The notes under the pieces were generated by a model. It saw nothing but the letters and a program-made list of their open reading frames with translations, ran no database searches and was not told where the DNA came from. The translations under genes were made by a program, and so were the position numbers. From positions 1,920,001-1,984,000 of the forward strand of contig CAUEEP010000936.1 of NCBI GenBank assembly GCA_958450365.1: a stretch of 64,000 nucleotides of DNA. The letters run 5' to 3'. This document shows, one piece after another, positions 1 through 10,275 of the stretch (the stretch's first letter is position 1; each line of letters begins with the position of its first letter). This stretch comes from Mesorhabditis belari (taxonomy: Eukaryota > Nematoda > Chromadorea > Rhabditida > Rhabditidae).

Positions 1-692
1 GCCCATTGTGTCATCATCGATTATCTTCTTCCCGAATTCTTTCCATTCATCCAAGTTGATCCCTCAAATTATCTTCCCCATTTAGCACCTTTTCGAGTAA
101 AGAATTGCCGACAAAAAGGCATTGAATTTGAAGAAAAATTGGTCTTTTGATTCTTTTGATTCTTTTGACTGGATTCGTTTGACCTAAATGGGCACAACGA
201 TTTGACAGTAATACCCAATAATTATCAAGTACTTTGAATGAGAAAAAGAAGAAGAAAGAAAGAAAGAAAATGATTTTTCATTTGAAAATTCGCATTTTGT
301 TTATGGGTTGAGCTTTTGAAAAGACAAATGGGAAACAAGGGTTTCGTTGAGACAACTAGTCATCTTTTTGCTAAGATTTTATCGTTATTTTGAAGATGTT
401 CTTAAATTTTGAAGATGTTCTGATCTCCCTAGACCTTGTTTAACTTGCTTAGCCTGGTCTGACTCAAGCTGGACCTAGCTTACGCCTTGCTAGACTGGTT
501 TACTGGTAGTTTGGTTAATCTGGTCCCCTGAACTTACAAGGAATTAGCTGAACTAGCTGAGCCGGTGAAATGCTATGCAATTTATACCATTCGCAGAATT
601 TTATGCTCATTCCGAATATATATTCCGTTTTTGCTAAATGACAATCTGTCAGGAATTATAAGTTTGTTAGGACTCTGGAAATGTGGGCATTT
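1..692. other. AT-rich non-coding sequence
   Basis: No gene seen. A purine microsatellite (AAAG/AAGA) lies near 240-270. Degenerate CTAG/CCTGG-rich low-complexity sequence lies near 435-560; similar text recurs near 22860-23240 and 41020-41110. Confidence 0.6.
583..652 (+). repeat. Dispersed repeat fragment, copy 1
   Basis: About 70 bp closely matching 47226-47295 in the same orientation. The shared core includes ATTCCGAATA and AAATGACAATCTG. The second copy is preceded by CACACCCTGTA, a motif common at DNA-transposon ends, so both are probably terminal fragments of one element family. No coding capacity. Confidence 0.55.
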
Positions 693-803
693 GGGTCTTA
701 GCGAGCCTTAGCGGGTCTTAGCGAGCCTTAGCGGGTCTTAGCGAGCCTTAGCGGGTCTTAGCGAGCCTTAGCGGGTCTTAGCGAGCCTTAGCGGGTCTTA
801 GCG
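693..803. repeat. 20-bp minisatellite, ~5.5 copies
   Basis: Head-to-tail repeats of GGGTCTTAGCGAGCCTTAGC with almost no divergence between units, implying recent expansion. Confidence 0.9.
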
Positions 804-840
804 GCCTCCTTGCTGATCCGATTCAGTCCAGTCGTGGCCG

Positions 841-931
841 AGCGTTCGTTTGGTATAGCATTCGTTTGGCATAGCGTTCGTTTGGTATAGCGTTCGTTTG
901 GTATAACGTTCGTTTAGTATAGCGTTCGTTT
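841..931. repeat. 16-bp minisatellite, ~5.7 copies
   Basis: Unit AGCGTTCGTTTGGTAT with single-base variants (GCATTC, AACGTTC, TTAGTAT). It begins 37 bp after the preceding array but shares no unit with it. Confidence 0.85.
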
Positions 932-1823
932 CCAGGGCCAGACCTCGGAAGTTCGATCCCCATCTTAGTTTGACCTCTGGTTTGGTGACTACCGGTTGGT
1001 TTTAGGTTTACATGCCCAGGATTTTAGGCTATCCTGGAGCATTGCCCTAATAGTGTAGTACGGTAGTTATGGTTATCATCTTTGCCATCACTAAAGTCGC
1101 AATCATTCTGGTATACTAAAGTAAGTACTCTAGTATGCCAGAAGTACTCTAGCAGTACTAGTGTAAGTACTCTAGTACAAAAGCTTGTTTCATGAATAGT
1201 AAACCCATTTGCTTCATCTAGAGCATATCTGAAGACTAAAAAGCACTAAAGCTACCGTAATAAAATCGTTTGGCACTATTGAATTACTTTGAATTACTTG
1301 AATTACTATTCAACTACCGTAATCCCTGAAAATCGAAACCATTAGACAAATTGATTTGCACTAAATGGAAATTCGCCTAAAATCTCATTCTATGACAATA
1401 TTCTGGTTCAAAGTATGGTCGTCGATTCATTAAATTGAATGGAATTGAAATTGAAATTGAAATGGAATCAAATGGATTCAAATGGATTCAAATCTTTTCC
1501 AAACATCTTTACGATTATCTTTTTTCGTTTTGCGTAAAAGACTCATCATTTTAAAAGAATTTTTTCAATTTTTCATTAGAAATGAAATGATTTTAAAATG
1601 AAAATTCAGAGCTTTTCCCTCAATTTCTCTCAATTTCAACTCCAGAGCTCCAGAACCAATTTTCGTAAGTAAGAAAATCGTTTATCTCTTTGTTGAGCAC
1701 AAAAAAAAGTGATGATTTTAATGAAAATGTAATTTTAGAAGAAATTGAATAAAATTAGGCAATTGATAAACAAATTGATGGGAAAATGAGTGAAAAGGGA
1801 TGAGAAAATAAAGCAAAAAACTT
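932..1823. other. Non-coding spacer
   Basis: No gene seen. Holds a cluster of GTACTCTAG-type motifs (about 1100-1180), a short GAAATT/AAATGGATTC repeat (1438-1492) and several isolated TACCGTA/TACGGTA motifs that recur all over the window. Confidence 0.5.
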
Positions 1824-2147
1824 CTAGAAATCTAAATAGAACTAGATTCTAAAGAGAACTGGAATCTAAATAGAACTAGATTCTAAATAGAACTAGAGTC
1901 TAAAAGAACTAGATTAGAACTAGAACTAGATTCTAAATAGAACTAGATTCTAAATAGAACTCGATTCTAAAGAGAACTAGATTCTAAAGAGAACTAGATT
2001 CTAAAGAGAACTAGATTCTAGAGAGAACTAGATTCTAGAGAGAACTAGATTCTAGAGAGAACTAGATTCTAGAAAGAACTAGATTAGAACTAGATTCTAT
2101 TCTAGATAATCTAGTTCTATTTAGAATCTAGTTTTATTTAGAATCTA
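1824..2147. repeat. 17-bp minisatellite ending in inverted units
   Basis: About 16 units of AACTAGATTCTAAATAG, with TAAAGAG and TAGAGAG variants grouped in blocks. The last two units (about 2108-2147) are in reverse orientation (CTAGTTCTATTTAGAATC), so the 3' end of the array can fold back on the rest. Confidence 0.85.
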
Positions 2148-2436
2148 ACAGCAGTCTTTAGCAGTCAACTAGCAGTCAACAGCAGTCAGCAGTCTTTAGA
2201 ATCAGTCTAACAGCAGTCAGCAGTCTTTAGAATTAGTCTAACAGAGTCATCAGTCTTTAGAATCAGTCTAACAGCAGTCAGCAGTCTGTAGAATCAGTCT
2301 AACAGCAGTCAGCAGTCTTTAGAATCAGTCTAACTGCAGTCTAACAGCAGTCAGCAGTCTGTAGAATCAGTCTAACAGCAGTCAGCAGTCTTTAGAATCA
2401 GTCTAACTGCAGTCTAACAGCAGTCAGCAGAAAACA
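2148..2436. repeat. 31-bp minisatellite, ~9 copies
   Basis: Composite unit built from CAGCAGTCAGCAGTC followed by TTTAGAATCAGTCTAA. Some units carry TGTAGAATC in place of TTTAGAATC, or an extra TGCAGTCTAA insertion, giving higher-order structure. Directly abuts the previous array. Confidence 0.85.
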
Positions 2437-3086
2437 GCAGTCTTTAGGATACGGTACTTGTTCTTTTGTTGGTTAACTTCTTACGCGCGAATTTGAAAAG
2501 TACTGTAACGCATGATAAAATGAACCTCTTTGGCTGTACTTTGAGCCCTCTGTAAACATTCGATTTGTGGGAAACGTTTAATCGATAACTCGCCAAACAA
2601 AAATCGGAATTATTTCTAATTTTGTGAATTCTACAAAAATTTCTTTTAAAATCTCTTGGGATTGAAAATTTTTGCTCAAAATTTTCAATGAAATTATTGA
2701 AAAGACAATTTGCATTTTAAAATGAACGCTTACGACAAAATGCTAATTAAATTACGGTACTGAAATTGTCGAATCAATTAAAAAGTTCATTCATTTCATT
2801 GAAAATTCGTGTACTTCTTAATAAAGATGACATTTTCTAAAATTTAGCTTTAAAAATAGAAACAGATTTGTTTAAATGCTCGATTTTACTTCGGAAATCA
2901 TCAAAATCTCGAAAATTTCTCAGAAAAATGCATTTCTAGTTTTTTTTTGGGCTTTTTATGCCAAATTAAGCCAAATTATGCCAAATTTGTGTTCCGAAAT
3001 TGCTTTTGAATCTATTTTTCATTATTCTATCGCTAGAATAATGAAAAAGTTGAAGTTGAAGTTGAAGTTGAAGCCTAAAGTTCTGT
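2437..3086. other. AT-rich spacer
   Basis: No gene recognised. A 70-codon open frame at 2876-3088 has no recognisable domain and ends in a GAAGTT hexamer run (3049-3072) that only extends the frame. Confidence 0.5.
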
Positions 3087-3481
3087 AGACAACTTTGCAG
3101 TTGACTTTCCAGTCAACTTTGCAGAGAACTTTGCAGTCAACTTTAGAGTCAACTTTGCAGTCAACTTTCCAGTCAACTTTACAGTCAACTTGGCAGTCAA
3201 CTCTGCAGTCAACTTTGCAGGCAACTTTGCAGTCAACTTTACAGTCAACTTGGCAGTCAACTTTGCAGACAACTTTGCAGTCAACTTTACAGTCAACTTG
3301 GCAGTCAACTTTGCAGACAACTTTGCAGTCAACTCTGCAGTCAACTTTGCAGTCAACTTGGCAGTCAACTTGGCAGTCAACTCTGCAGTCAACTTTCCAG
3401 TCAACTTTGCGGTCAACTTTGCAGACAACTTTGCAGTCAACTCTGCAGTCAACTTTGCAGTCAACTTTACAGTCAACTTTT
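3087..3481. repeat. 12-bp minisatellite, ~33 copies
   Basis: Unit AGTCAACTTTGC with CCAG, ACAG, TGGC and TCTGC variants. Because 12 is a multiple of three and the unit lacks stops in several frames, it gives long repetitive open frames on both strands (3075-3476 minus, 3095-3529 plus, 3190-3507 plus). These are artefacts. Further units lie at about 3609-3636. Confidence 0.95.
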
Positions 3482-4374
3482 CACAACACTTTTCCCTATC
3501 TCTTTAAATTTGGTTCCCTATCTGTCTAAATTTGGTTCCCTATTGGTATCAAAAGATAGCTGAATTTAAGGGCTATCGATTGACACCCAAACGAAAATTG
3601 TTGCATAAAGTCAACTTTACAGTCAACTTTCCAGTCAACTTTTACATCAAACTTTTGCTATTCCATTGATTCAATTACTCAATGACATAAAGGTTCACAA
3701 AATTGATGCCAGGAGAGTTTTCTTTACACTTTTTTGAGCACAAAATACATTTAAAGGTGATTTTAAATGAAATCAAGTCAAATTGAACCGTAAAATCTTT
3801 CAGAAAATAGGAAAATCTTAAATAAAAAAGGATAAAGGATAAAGCCCAAAATGAAATCAAAACCTCTGATGAGATCGTTTTTTTTTTAAACTTTCTATCT
3901 CTCTCACTAATTTTTTTCATTTTTTCAATTCAAATCTCTACAAGCACTTTAAAGGGAAATGTTTTGAAATAGGAAAAGGAAAAGGCGTTGATTCTTCGTT
4001 GATTCTTGGTGTTATCAAATTAAATCCATGTATGTCGACGGCTAATGCAAGGGATTAAAGAGAAGAAAATGGGGGGGAAGAGAAGAGAATGAATGAATAA
4101 ACGATTCATAAATCGAATGATTAAGGAAGAAAATTTCGCATATCAAAATTGAGGATTTGAAGAGAGTGAGTTTGAGGAGTTTGAGGGGAATCGGCACTGG
4201 AAATTGAGGATGAGATTGAGGAAAGGAAAAGATTTCTATTATATTTATAGTTAAGCAAAGCAAAGCAAAGCAAAGCCAAGCAATTGCTAGTTACTGATCT
4301 TAAATTGAATATTAAAAATCATTATAGCTTTCAGCAATTTGTTTATATGCGTTAACTAGAAGTTGTTAAGCTCG
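3482..4374. other. AT-rich spacer
   Basis: No gene seen. Contains the outlying 12-bp units near 3609-3636 and an AAGCAAAGC pentamer run (4253-4280). Open frames at 3675-3920 and 4042-4263 (minus) are low-complexity and unrecognised. Confidence 0.5.
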
Positions 4375-4668
4375 ATGCTGTAATAGAGCAATAGGGAGTG
4401 TCGCGTAGTCGAAGTTTACTCTCAAACAAATGCTCATATCTCGACACCAGTACGTTCGATTCTGCGCGTTTAGGTATCAAATTAAAGTAGAGAAAATGGG
4501 CTATCTTTTGAGCCATAACACATATTTTTAACATTAACCAGTGCTTAGAAAAAAGTCCTTGAAAAATGGCGAAAATCACCTCTTTTTTTGTATCGAGATA
4601 TGATCATTTCTTTGAGAGTCAATTTAGACTACGCGATACTCCTATAGGCGGTCGCTCTATTACAGCAT
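4375..4668. mobile_element. Inverted-repeat MITE, 294 bp
   Basis: The arms (about 4375-4445 and 4590-4668) are reverse complements with a few mismatches. They share ATGCTGTAATAGAGC at the ends and CGCGTAGTC and ATATCTCGA further in. Related TIR text (ACTGTAATAG next to ACCGTAAATA) occurs at 10034 and 50637, so this is one copy of a family. No transposase. The overlapping 75-codon minus frame is a by-product. Confidence 0.75.
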
Positions 4669-5445
4669 TTACGGTAGTTTAAATTTAAACCTATCCAATT
4701 CACTCATTTCTTCTATCCAATTAAAGCTGACAAGAAAATATCCAACAGAAAATCGGTGATTTTAGGTATTGACCTTGCATACAGATGCCGGAAAAGCATA
4801 TGGGAAAAGCAGGCAAAAACTCAGCACGCAGGCAATGGCAATTCATAAATGTACCGTAGATTTACAGGGATATCCAGGCTACATAGACGGTAGTGAATCG
4901 CAAATCTCTTTAAGTAACCAACAATTCCTTCATTACTCTAGAGACTTTGGTTATTTGGGATTGTTCGAAAGCAACTTTGCAGTCAATTCACCCGCTTTCA
5001 TAAACCGTTTTGTAATAAGGAATTACTTTATCGGGGACAGGGAAATGAGGGGAGGAGAAGGGAGGAGAAGGGAGGAGAAGGGAAGAGAAAGTGGAAGTGA
5101 GGAGGAAGAGGAAAGACCATCTCATCCAAAGTGGCGCCTCGAGAGTCTGAGCCTGAAAATTCGTTCAATCATAAAGAAAAACATGTTGAACATGTTGAAA
5201 ACTTAAGAATTAAATCAATTAAAATTGAAAAGAAAGAAAAAGAAAGGATGGTATAATTTTTATAGAAGATATTGAGCTTAATCTAAGCGTAGTGCTCTGT
5301 TAGGCTTAGCTCAATCTGTTTTCTCGCTCTGTTTTCTCGTTCTCTAGTTACTCGATATCTTTCTTTTCTTATTTTCTTGATTCTAAGAAAGATTATCTTT
5401 AAATGTAAAATGTTAAAGAGATATTTGTGAAAGTAAATAAGTATA
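4669..5445. other. Spacer with an unrecognised open frame
   Basis: A 145-codon plus-strand frame at 4769-5206 does not resemble a family I know. Its second half is a GGAGAAGGGA purine repeat (5044-5095). No signal peptide, splice pattern or conserved motif is evident, so I do not call it a gene. Confidence 0.4.
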
Positions 5446-6009
5446 TATATGTTGTGTCCGATTTAGATTCAATCTAAATCGGACGTCCGACTTAGATTGA
5501 ACTTATCGCGGACGTCCGATTCAGATTACAGTCTATATCGGACGACTCAATCTAAATCGGACGTCTTATATAGATTGAACAATAATATAAACATGTTTAG
5601 TATATGTTCTTAAGCGTTTTCTGTAGTTTTCTGCATTTTCAAAGGTCTTTTATTGATTATTTCATAGTTGGGTTTTCTTTTCAGAAAAAGACAATAACAG
5701 ACCTTTGAAAAATGCAGAAAACTACAGAAAACGCTTAAGAACATATATTAAACATGTTTATATTATTGTTCAATCTATATAAGATTTAGATTGAGTCCAA
5801 ATCGGACGTCCGATATAGACTGTAATCTAAATCGGACGTCCGCGATAAGTTCAATCTAAATCGGACGTCCGCGATAAGTTCAATCTAAATCGGACGTCCG
5901 CGATAAGTTCAATCTAAATCGGACGTCCGCGATAAGTTCAATCTAAATCGGACGTCCGATTTAGATTGAATCTAAATCGGACGGAAATCTAAATCGGACA
6001 CAACATATA
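5446..6009. mobile_element. Foldback element, 564 bp
   Basis: The whole segment is one long inverted repeat. The ends read TATATGTTGTGTCCGATTTA and its reverse complement. The inner arms (about 5609-5650 and 5700-5740) are a near-perfect inverted copy around AAACTACAGAAAACGCTTAAG-type sequence. The right arm carries four tandem copies of a ~29-bp unit containing TCGGACGTCCGCGATAAG (about 5849-5960), where the left arm has one. No open frame of interest. Related ATCGGACGTCC sequence recurs near 45665-45790 and 56420-56584. Confidence 0.8.
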
Positions 6010-6489
6010 CAAGAATCTTACTCTCGAAATTCTCACAAAACCCATTTTCTGGATGATTGGGGTAAATAAATCCGTTTTTGAGTGGAGAGATATATATTTT
6101 TGAGGGAAATAAGTGCTGGTGATTGGTTTTGAGAAAAGAAAATGGAAATCTAAGGAAAAAAGAAAGAGATCTAATAGGCCAAAATTTGGGGTTTTTCAAC
6201 ACCTTTTAGTCTTTTCTTTTGGTGCAAAAAGAAACCGGAAACAGGCAAATCCTTTTTGGAGGATTATTTCGTTGAGACGAAAAATTATACTATGAAAGTT
6301 CTCGGATTTGAATTTAGTACATCAAAAATCTTGAGTTAAAGATACCATTTAAACAAGCTGCAGCTGTGCCTATTGTTGCGCTCAACTTTACTGTACTTTG
6401 TGCTTAGAGTTCAAGGTAAACGCATCCTCTCTGGAGCACTTAGTCTTCAATTTTCTTCAAGCAACATCGTTCACAAATTAAGAAAGATT
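6010..6489. other. AT-rich spacer
   Basis: No gene seen. Short open frames at 5972-6202 (minus) and 6113-6295 (plus) are unrecognised. Confidence 0.5.
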
Positions 6490-6559
6490 AGATCTTTAGG
6501 TCAGAGAGCTATCCTGACAGATGATGATGATAAGGCTCATTTCACCAGGGTCTCAAAAA

Positions 6560-6641
6560 GCCCTCATGGCCGACTGGTTAAGAGCCTTGTATCTCTGTCG
6601 GGAGGTGTCTCAAAAGTCGAGGGTTCGATCCCGCTTGCCGT
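6560..6641 (+). pseudogene. tRNA-like sequence (Leu/Ser type), copy 1
   Basis: Starts GCCCTCATGGCCGACTGGTT, like the acceptor stem and A box of a long-variable-arm tRNA, and holds a good B box (GGGTTCGATCCC). No convincing anticodon stem-loop forms, and the 3' strand does not pair with the 5' acceptor. A decayed tRNA gene or tRNA-derived SINE is likelier than a functional tRNA. Confidence 0.55.
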
Positions 6642-6730
6642 TTGTTTCGGCTTTTTTGATCATCTTTAGATCAGAGAGCTATCCTGACAGATGATGATCA
6701 TCAGACTCATTTCACCACCATCCGCAAAAA

Positions 6731-6808
6731 GCCCTCATGGCCGACTGGTTAAGGGTCTCGTATCTCAGTCGGGAGGCCTCTCGAAGGTCGGGGTTCAATC
6801 CTGTCGAC
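6731..6808 (+). pseudogene. tRNA-like sequence (Leu/Ser type), copy 2
   Basis: Duplicate of the core 171 bp upstream, with the same 5' 26 bases and a B box GGGGTTCAATCC. The middle differs from copy 1 by scattered substitutions, showing decay after duplication. Not expected to fold as a tRNA. Confidence 0.5.
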
Positions 6809-6815
6809 TTCTTTC

Positions 6816-7466
6816 TCGTTCTTTTTCTCGGCAATTCTTTGTTTTTCCCATAAAATATGGGTTTCTCTCATTTCTCTCAAAATCCTTGCAGCTTACAGCC
6901 TGTTTATCAGTTTGTACATCTAAATTTGGTAAATTCTTTGAATTCTGTGCTCTTTTTAACAAAATTGGAGTCGGATTTGGTGAAAACATGCACAAATCTT
7001 TACAATTTCCGTTGATTTGCGCTTTCTCTCAATGAATTAAAAGAGAGATTTCGAAAAATCACTGATTCTTGATTGTTTATCGGTAAAATAAAGCAATTTG
7101 ATCAAATTTCAATCAGTTTTTTTTCCATTTCAACGAGACAAACAAATGATTTTTTCTTTGGGAATTTCGAAAAATACAAATTCATCATCAATTTAAGTGG
7201 TTAAATCTTTAAAAAACCAAAAAAGACCAATTTTCTTCAATTTTTTTCAAAATTAACATTTCATTTCAATAAGTGACTTAGTTCAAAATCACTTTTCAAA
7301 TTGAAAATTGAAATAAATTGAAAATTCAAAATGAAACTTTTTTTTTTTCAATAAAACTTTCAAAAAACTTGTGTGATTTTTGATAAATTTAGATTTAGAA
7401 AAGGATTTTTTTACATTATTTCATTTAAAAATTGAGTTTTTATGCTGAAAAAGGGATTTTCTGATG
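6816..7466. other. AT-rich spacer
   Basis: Homopolymer-rich sequence. No gene, RNA or repeat that I can support. Confidence 0.5.
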
Positions 7467-7474
7467 GAAATTGG

Positions 7475-7524
7475 GGGAATGGGACAAGCTCGCATTTGTC
7501 AAAGGTCGCATTTGTCCCACTTCC
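7475..7524. mobile_element. 50-bp minimal MITE with 8-bp TSD
   Basis: Ends GGGAATGGGACAA and TTGTCCCACTTCC are inverted repeats of each other and match the ends of the larger element at 60549-61041. The exact octamer GAAATTGG flanks both sides (7467-7474 and 7525-7532), as expected for an 8-bp target duplication of hAT-type elements. The interior keeps only CGCATTTGTC pieces. It interrupts two unrecognised open frames. Confidence 0.75.
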
Positions 7525-7532
7525 GAAATTGG

Positions 7533-8672
7533 GCTTTTCTTTTGATTTGAACTTAAGAAAAATGTCTGTAAAACTGTTAAAGAAGGAAGTGAAAGTCTTT
7601 TTTAGATTTTCAAAAAGATTCCCTAGAATCATGACATATTTTTGTGTCATTTTTTTCTCTTTCTCTCAATTTTCTCATATTTCCAAGATCGAGAAGTCTT
7701 TTTTAGTCTTTTTGAGATCTTAAAAAAACTTTTGGCCTTAAAAATGGCTCTTTTTTCTGTCATTTTCCTGTCATCACATGTACACAAAATCCTTAGAAAT
7801 TCAGGAAGTCTAGAGAAAGATTTGAGTGAATTTTGAGCGGATTTTCAGACATTTTTTCATTCTAGAAGGATTTCTAAGATTCTTTTTAAAGATAAAATGT
7901 CTTTTTTAGGAGGTAATAAAGGTCTACACTGAGTCAAAATTGGAGGAAATATTCGAGAAATTTCTCAAATCTTCTTGGCTATGTTTTGAAAAGAGAAAAG
8001 TCGAAAATTGAAATGAAATTGAAGGCTTAAGGGGGCTGACTGAAATGCAAATGAAATATTTGTAATTCTTTTTAAATTCTTAAGTCTTTTGTATACTTTG
8101 TGCGCAAAAACGCATTCTTTTTGATCCACTGAAGTCCTTAAACAGCCAAATAAAACGATTTTCTGATTTGATGAGCTAATATTCTATCAGTGTACTAGAT
8201 AGAATATGTTTACAGTTTTAAACTCAAAGTACACGGGCTACGGAAATTCCCCTTACCTTTTTCCTTTTCGTAGAAGCAATTTAACGAGAGAAATTGGAGA
8301 ATTCAGTGCGCTGGAGAGGGTGTGTTTACAGTTTCACAGCGTAAAGTACAGCTGTGAGCTGCTTGTGAAACACAAAACATAAACAAATGCTAATTAGAAG
8401 TTCTTACTTGACAAATAAGAAGCTTAAATGTATCTGTATTCTTATTGTTTGAAGTGGACTCGTTCACTTCAAAGCATTCCCCTTTCTTTCCCCCCAATAT
8501 GTCATGTTCTCTTAACGTCGAATCCCTAAAAGTTTTAATCCCAAAGTTAGATTCTTTCCCTCTCTCAAATTTCCCTCTCTAAGTCTTTAAATTTCCCTCT
8601 TTAAGTCTAGAAAAGGATTACTTTAATTGTGCTTTTGAGAAATGAGACAATTTAGGGAAGAAAAGGATTTGT
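7533..8672. other. AT-rich spacer
   Basis: No gene recognised. Contains several poly-T tracts and a small inverted motif TATTCTATC/GATAGAATA near 8178-8210. Confidence 0.5.
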
Positions 8673-8720
8673 CCTTTTGCTTTTTGCCTTTTGCCTTTTG
8701 CCTTTTGCCTTTTGCCTTTT
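8673..8720. repeat. 7-bp microsatellite
   Basis: About seven units of CCTTTTG. Creates the phenylalanine/leucine-rich part of a short open frame at 8642-8881, which is not a gene. Confidence 0.85.
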
Positions 8721-8888
8721 CGATCTTTAGATATAATCCCATCTCTCAAAAAGTAAGCAAAACGATATTGGCAACAATCATAAATTTATCGAGGAAATGG
8801 TTGGGCTTAAGAGAAATGAGGGATTTCAAAAAGAAACCCATTGAAAGGTGGAAAACGAAAGTCAAAATTGTTATAAAATAAAGCAATC

Positions 8889-8987
8889 GTAGCGCAGTTG
8901 GCCTGGCCAAAACCCGGTTCGTGTGGGCCGTAGAAATCCGCGCCCCGACTGCGCCCGACTGCGCCTGATTGCCCCCAACTGCACTAC
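8889..8987. repeat. GC-rich hairpin with tRNA A-box-like arms
   Basis: GTAGCGCAGTTGG at 8889-8901 is inverted as CCAACTGCACTAC at 8975-8987. Both arms read like a tRNA D-arm/A box (TAGCGCAGTTGG). Between them are GC-rich GACTGCGCC-type repeats. The segment is much more GC-rich than its surroundings. Could be a tRNA-derived foldback. I cannot fold a whole tRNA from it. Confidence 0.45.
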
Positions 8988-9478
8988 AGCGAGACCGCGG
9001 CCCGGCTGGTTTTTCGGAGATATGACAAATTATTCTAACTGCCTGGTTAATCAATGCAAAGCTGAAACTTATTCTAATCAAAAAGTACCGTATCTTTAGA
9101 GTGTTTAAGTCTTAAATCACGTCAATCTTTGTCATTGTCATTGATGAACGCATTTGTCTGTGAACTGAAATGAAAAATATGAAACTTGAATGAAAACACA
9201 ACAAAGAAATTCTCGAAATGATTCCGATTACCGTAATGAAGATGAGTCAGTAGATCCCCTCCAAATTCTTCCCCAGAATTTGCAGAATTTGTACGAGAAT
9301 AGAGCATAATCGCGTCAAAATATTTTCGCGCATTTGTTTTGATTTAAATGAGAAATGAAATGAATTCTCGATATGAAAATGACTGGAAGAAAGGTTGAGA
9401 TTTTTCACGGGAACAGATTTTCACTGAAAGGTGGTAGACTGAAAGGTGGTAGACTAGATAGAGTGGACTAGACTAGAG
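8988..9478. other. Spacer
   Basis: No gene seen. A TACCGTA-type motif lies near 9087, and GACTGAAAGGTGGTA is duplicated near 9422-9452. Confidence 0.45.
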
Positions 9479-9808
9479 ACTAGATTTGCAAAGTATGTAC
9501 TGGTGGCAAAAGTACAGTTCCGTTCATATTGAGATCTAGAATAATGATCGCACGTAGCTCTTTATAGATATTAGCCGAAAAGTGCGCATAAATTGTGCAC
9601 AAGGCTTTTGTCGCCGTGGCGGTTGCTGGGGGCTCTCAGACAAAAGCCTGTGTCTCAGACTTAGTCTCGGACTCAGTCTCGGACAAGTGCACAATTTATG
9701 CGAACTTTTCGGCTAATATCTATGATAAAGAGCTACATGCGATCATTATTCTATATCTTAACATGAACGGAACTCTACTTTTGCCCCCAGTACATATTTT
9801 GCAAAATC
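9479..9808. mobile_element. Foldback element, ~330 bp
   Basis: Long arms (about 9479-9600 and 9685-9808) are inverted copies sharing TCTTTATAGATATTAGCCGA, GTGCACAATTTATGCG and the ends CTAGATTTGCAAA/TTTGCAAAATCTAG. The central loop has its own hairpin (AGGCTTTTGTC/GACAAAAGCCT). A third copy of the loop text (GAGGCTTTTGTCGCCGTGG) follows at about 9824. The 142-codon plus frame at 9595-10023 is a by-product of this structure. Confidence 0.75.
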
Positions 9809-10069
9809 TAGACCGAATTGTGCACGAGGCTTTTGTCGCCGTGGGGGAGTTGGAAGGGGGAGTTTGTCTAGTGCTGAAGCAATTGTGTGTCATCCCCCGT
9901 AGGACCACATCTCGGCTTTTTAATTTTTTTGATTTTGAATGCCACAACTATATTTTAAGGCTTTTTATTGGCTCAAAGATGGACGAGAAAAAGCTAAAAG
10001 ACAACCAGAAACTGCTCTTTTAAATAGTACATACCGTAAATACTGTAATAGTACCCCAACCCCCTTGTA
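9809..10069. other. Spacer with a MITE end
   Basis: Contains an extra copy of the loop of the preceding foldback, and at about 10033-10056 an ACCGTAAATACTGTAATAG end like the 50637-50888 element, but no matching opposite end. Confidence 0.45.
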
Positions 10070-10275
10070 CAGTCACGCGTCTGTAACTCCCTTGTCTTTA
10101 CCGTATTTCTAAATATTAATATTACCATTGTGTAGCCCTTGAAGAGAGCTTTCAGAAAATGCATAACAATAATAGTTTAAACTCAAAGACAAGGGAGTTA
10201 CAGACGCGCGAAAGGGACGATCGTTTTTCAAGTGACGATCGTTTTTCAAATATCATCTTTCATTGTCCAGTACTG
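10070..10275. mobile_element. Tc1-like MITE, copy A (206 bp)
   Basis: Inverted arms share CTGTAACTCCCTTGTCTTT. The right end reads ATTGTCCAGTACTG followed by TA, so the element begins CAGTACTGGACAAT in the other direction, typical of Tc1/mariner ends next to a TA target. The left arm has lost about 35 bp and starts TA|CAGT then CACGCGTCTG. No transposase. Confidence 0.7.

Larger units (their letters stand above)
6490..6815 (+). repeat. ~170-bp tandem duplication with tRNA-like cores
   Basis: Two direct copies (about 6490-6664 and 6665-6815) share GAGAGCTATCCTGACAGATG and a tRNA-like core. The two open frames spanning the copies are shadows of this duplication. Confidence 0.75.

Noticed and set aside
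3075..3529. Three overlapping repetitive frames that look like structural proteins
   Set aside because: 12-bp repeat translated in several frames on both strands.
4769..5206. 145-codon plus frame
   Set aside because: No known domain; the second half is a GGAGAAGGGA repeat. Left as an unexplained open frame.
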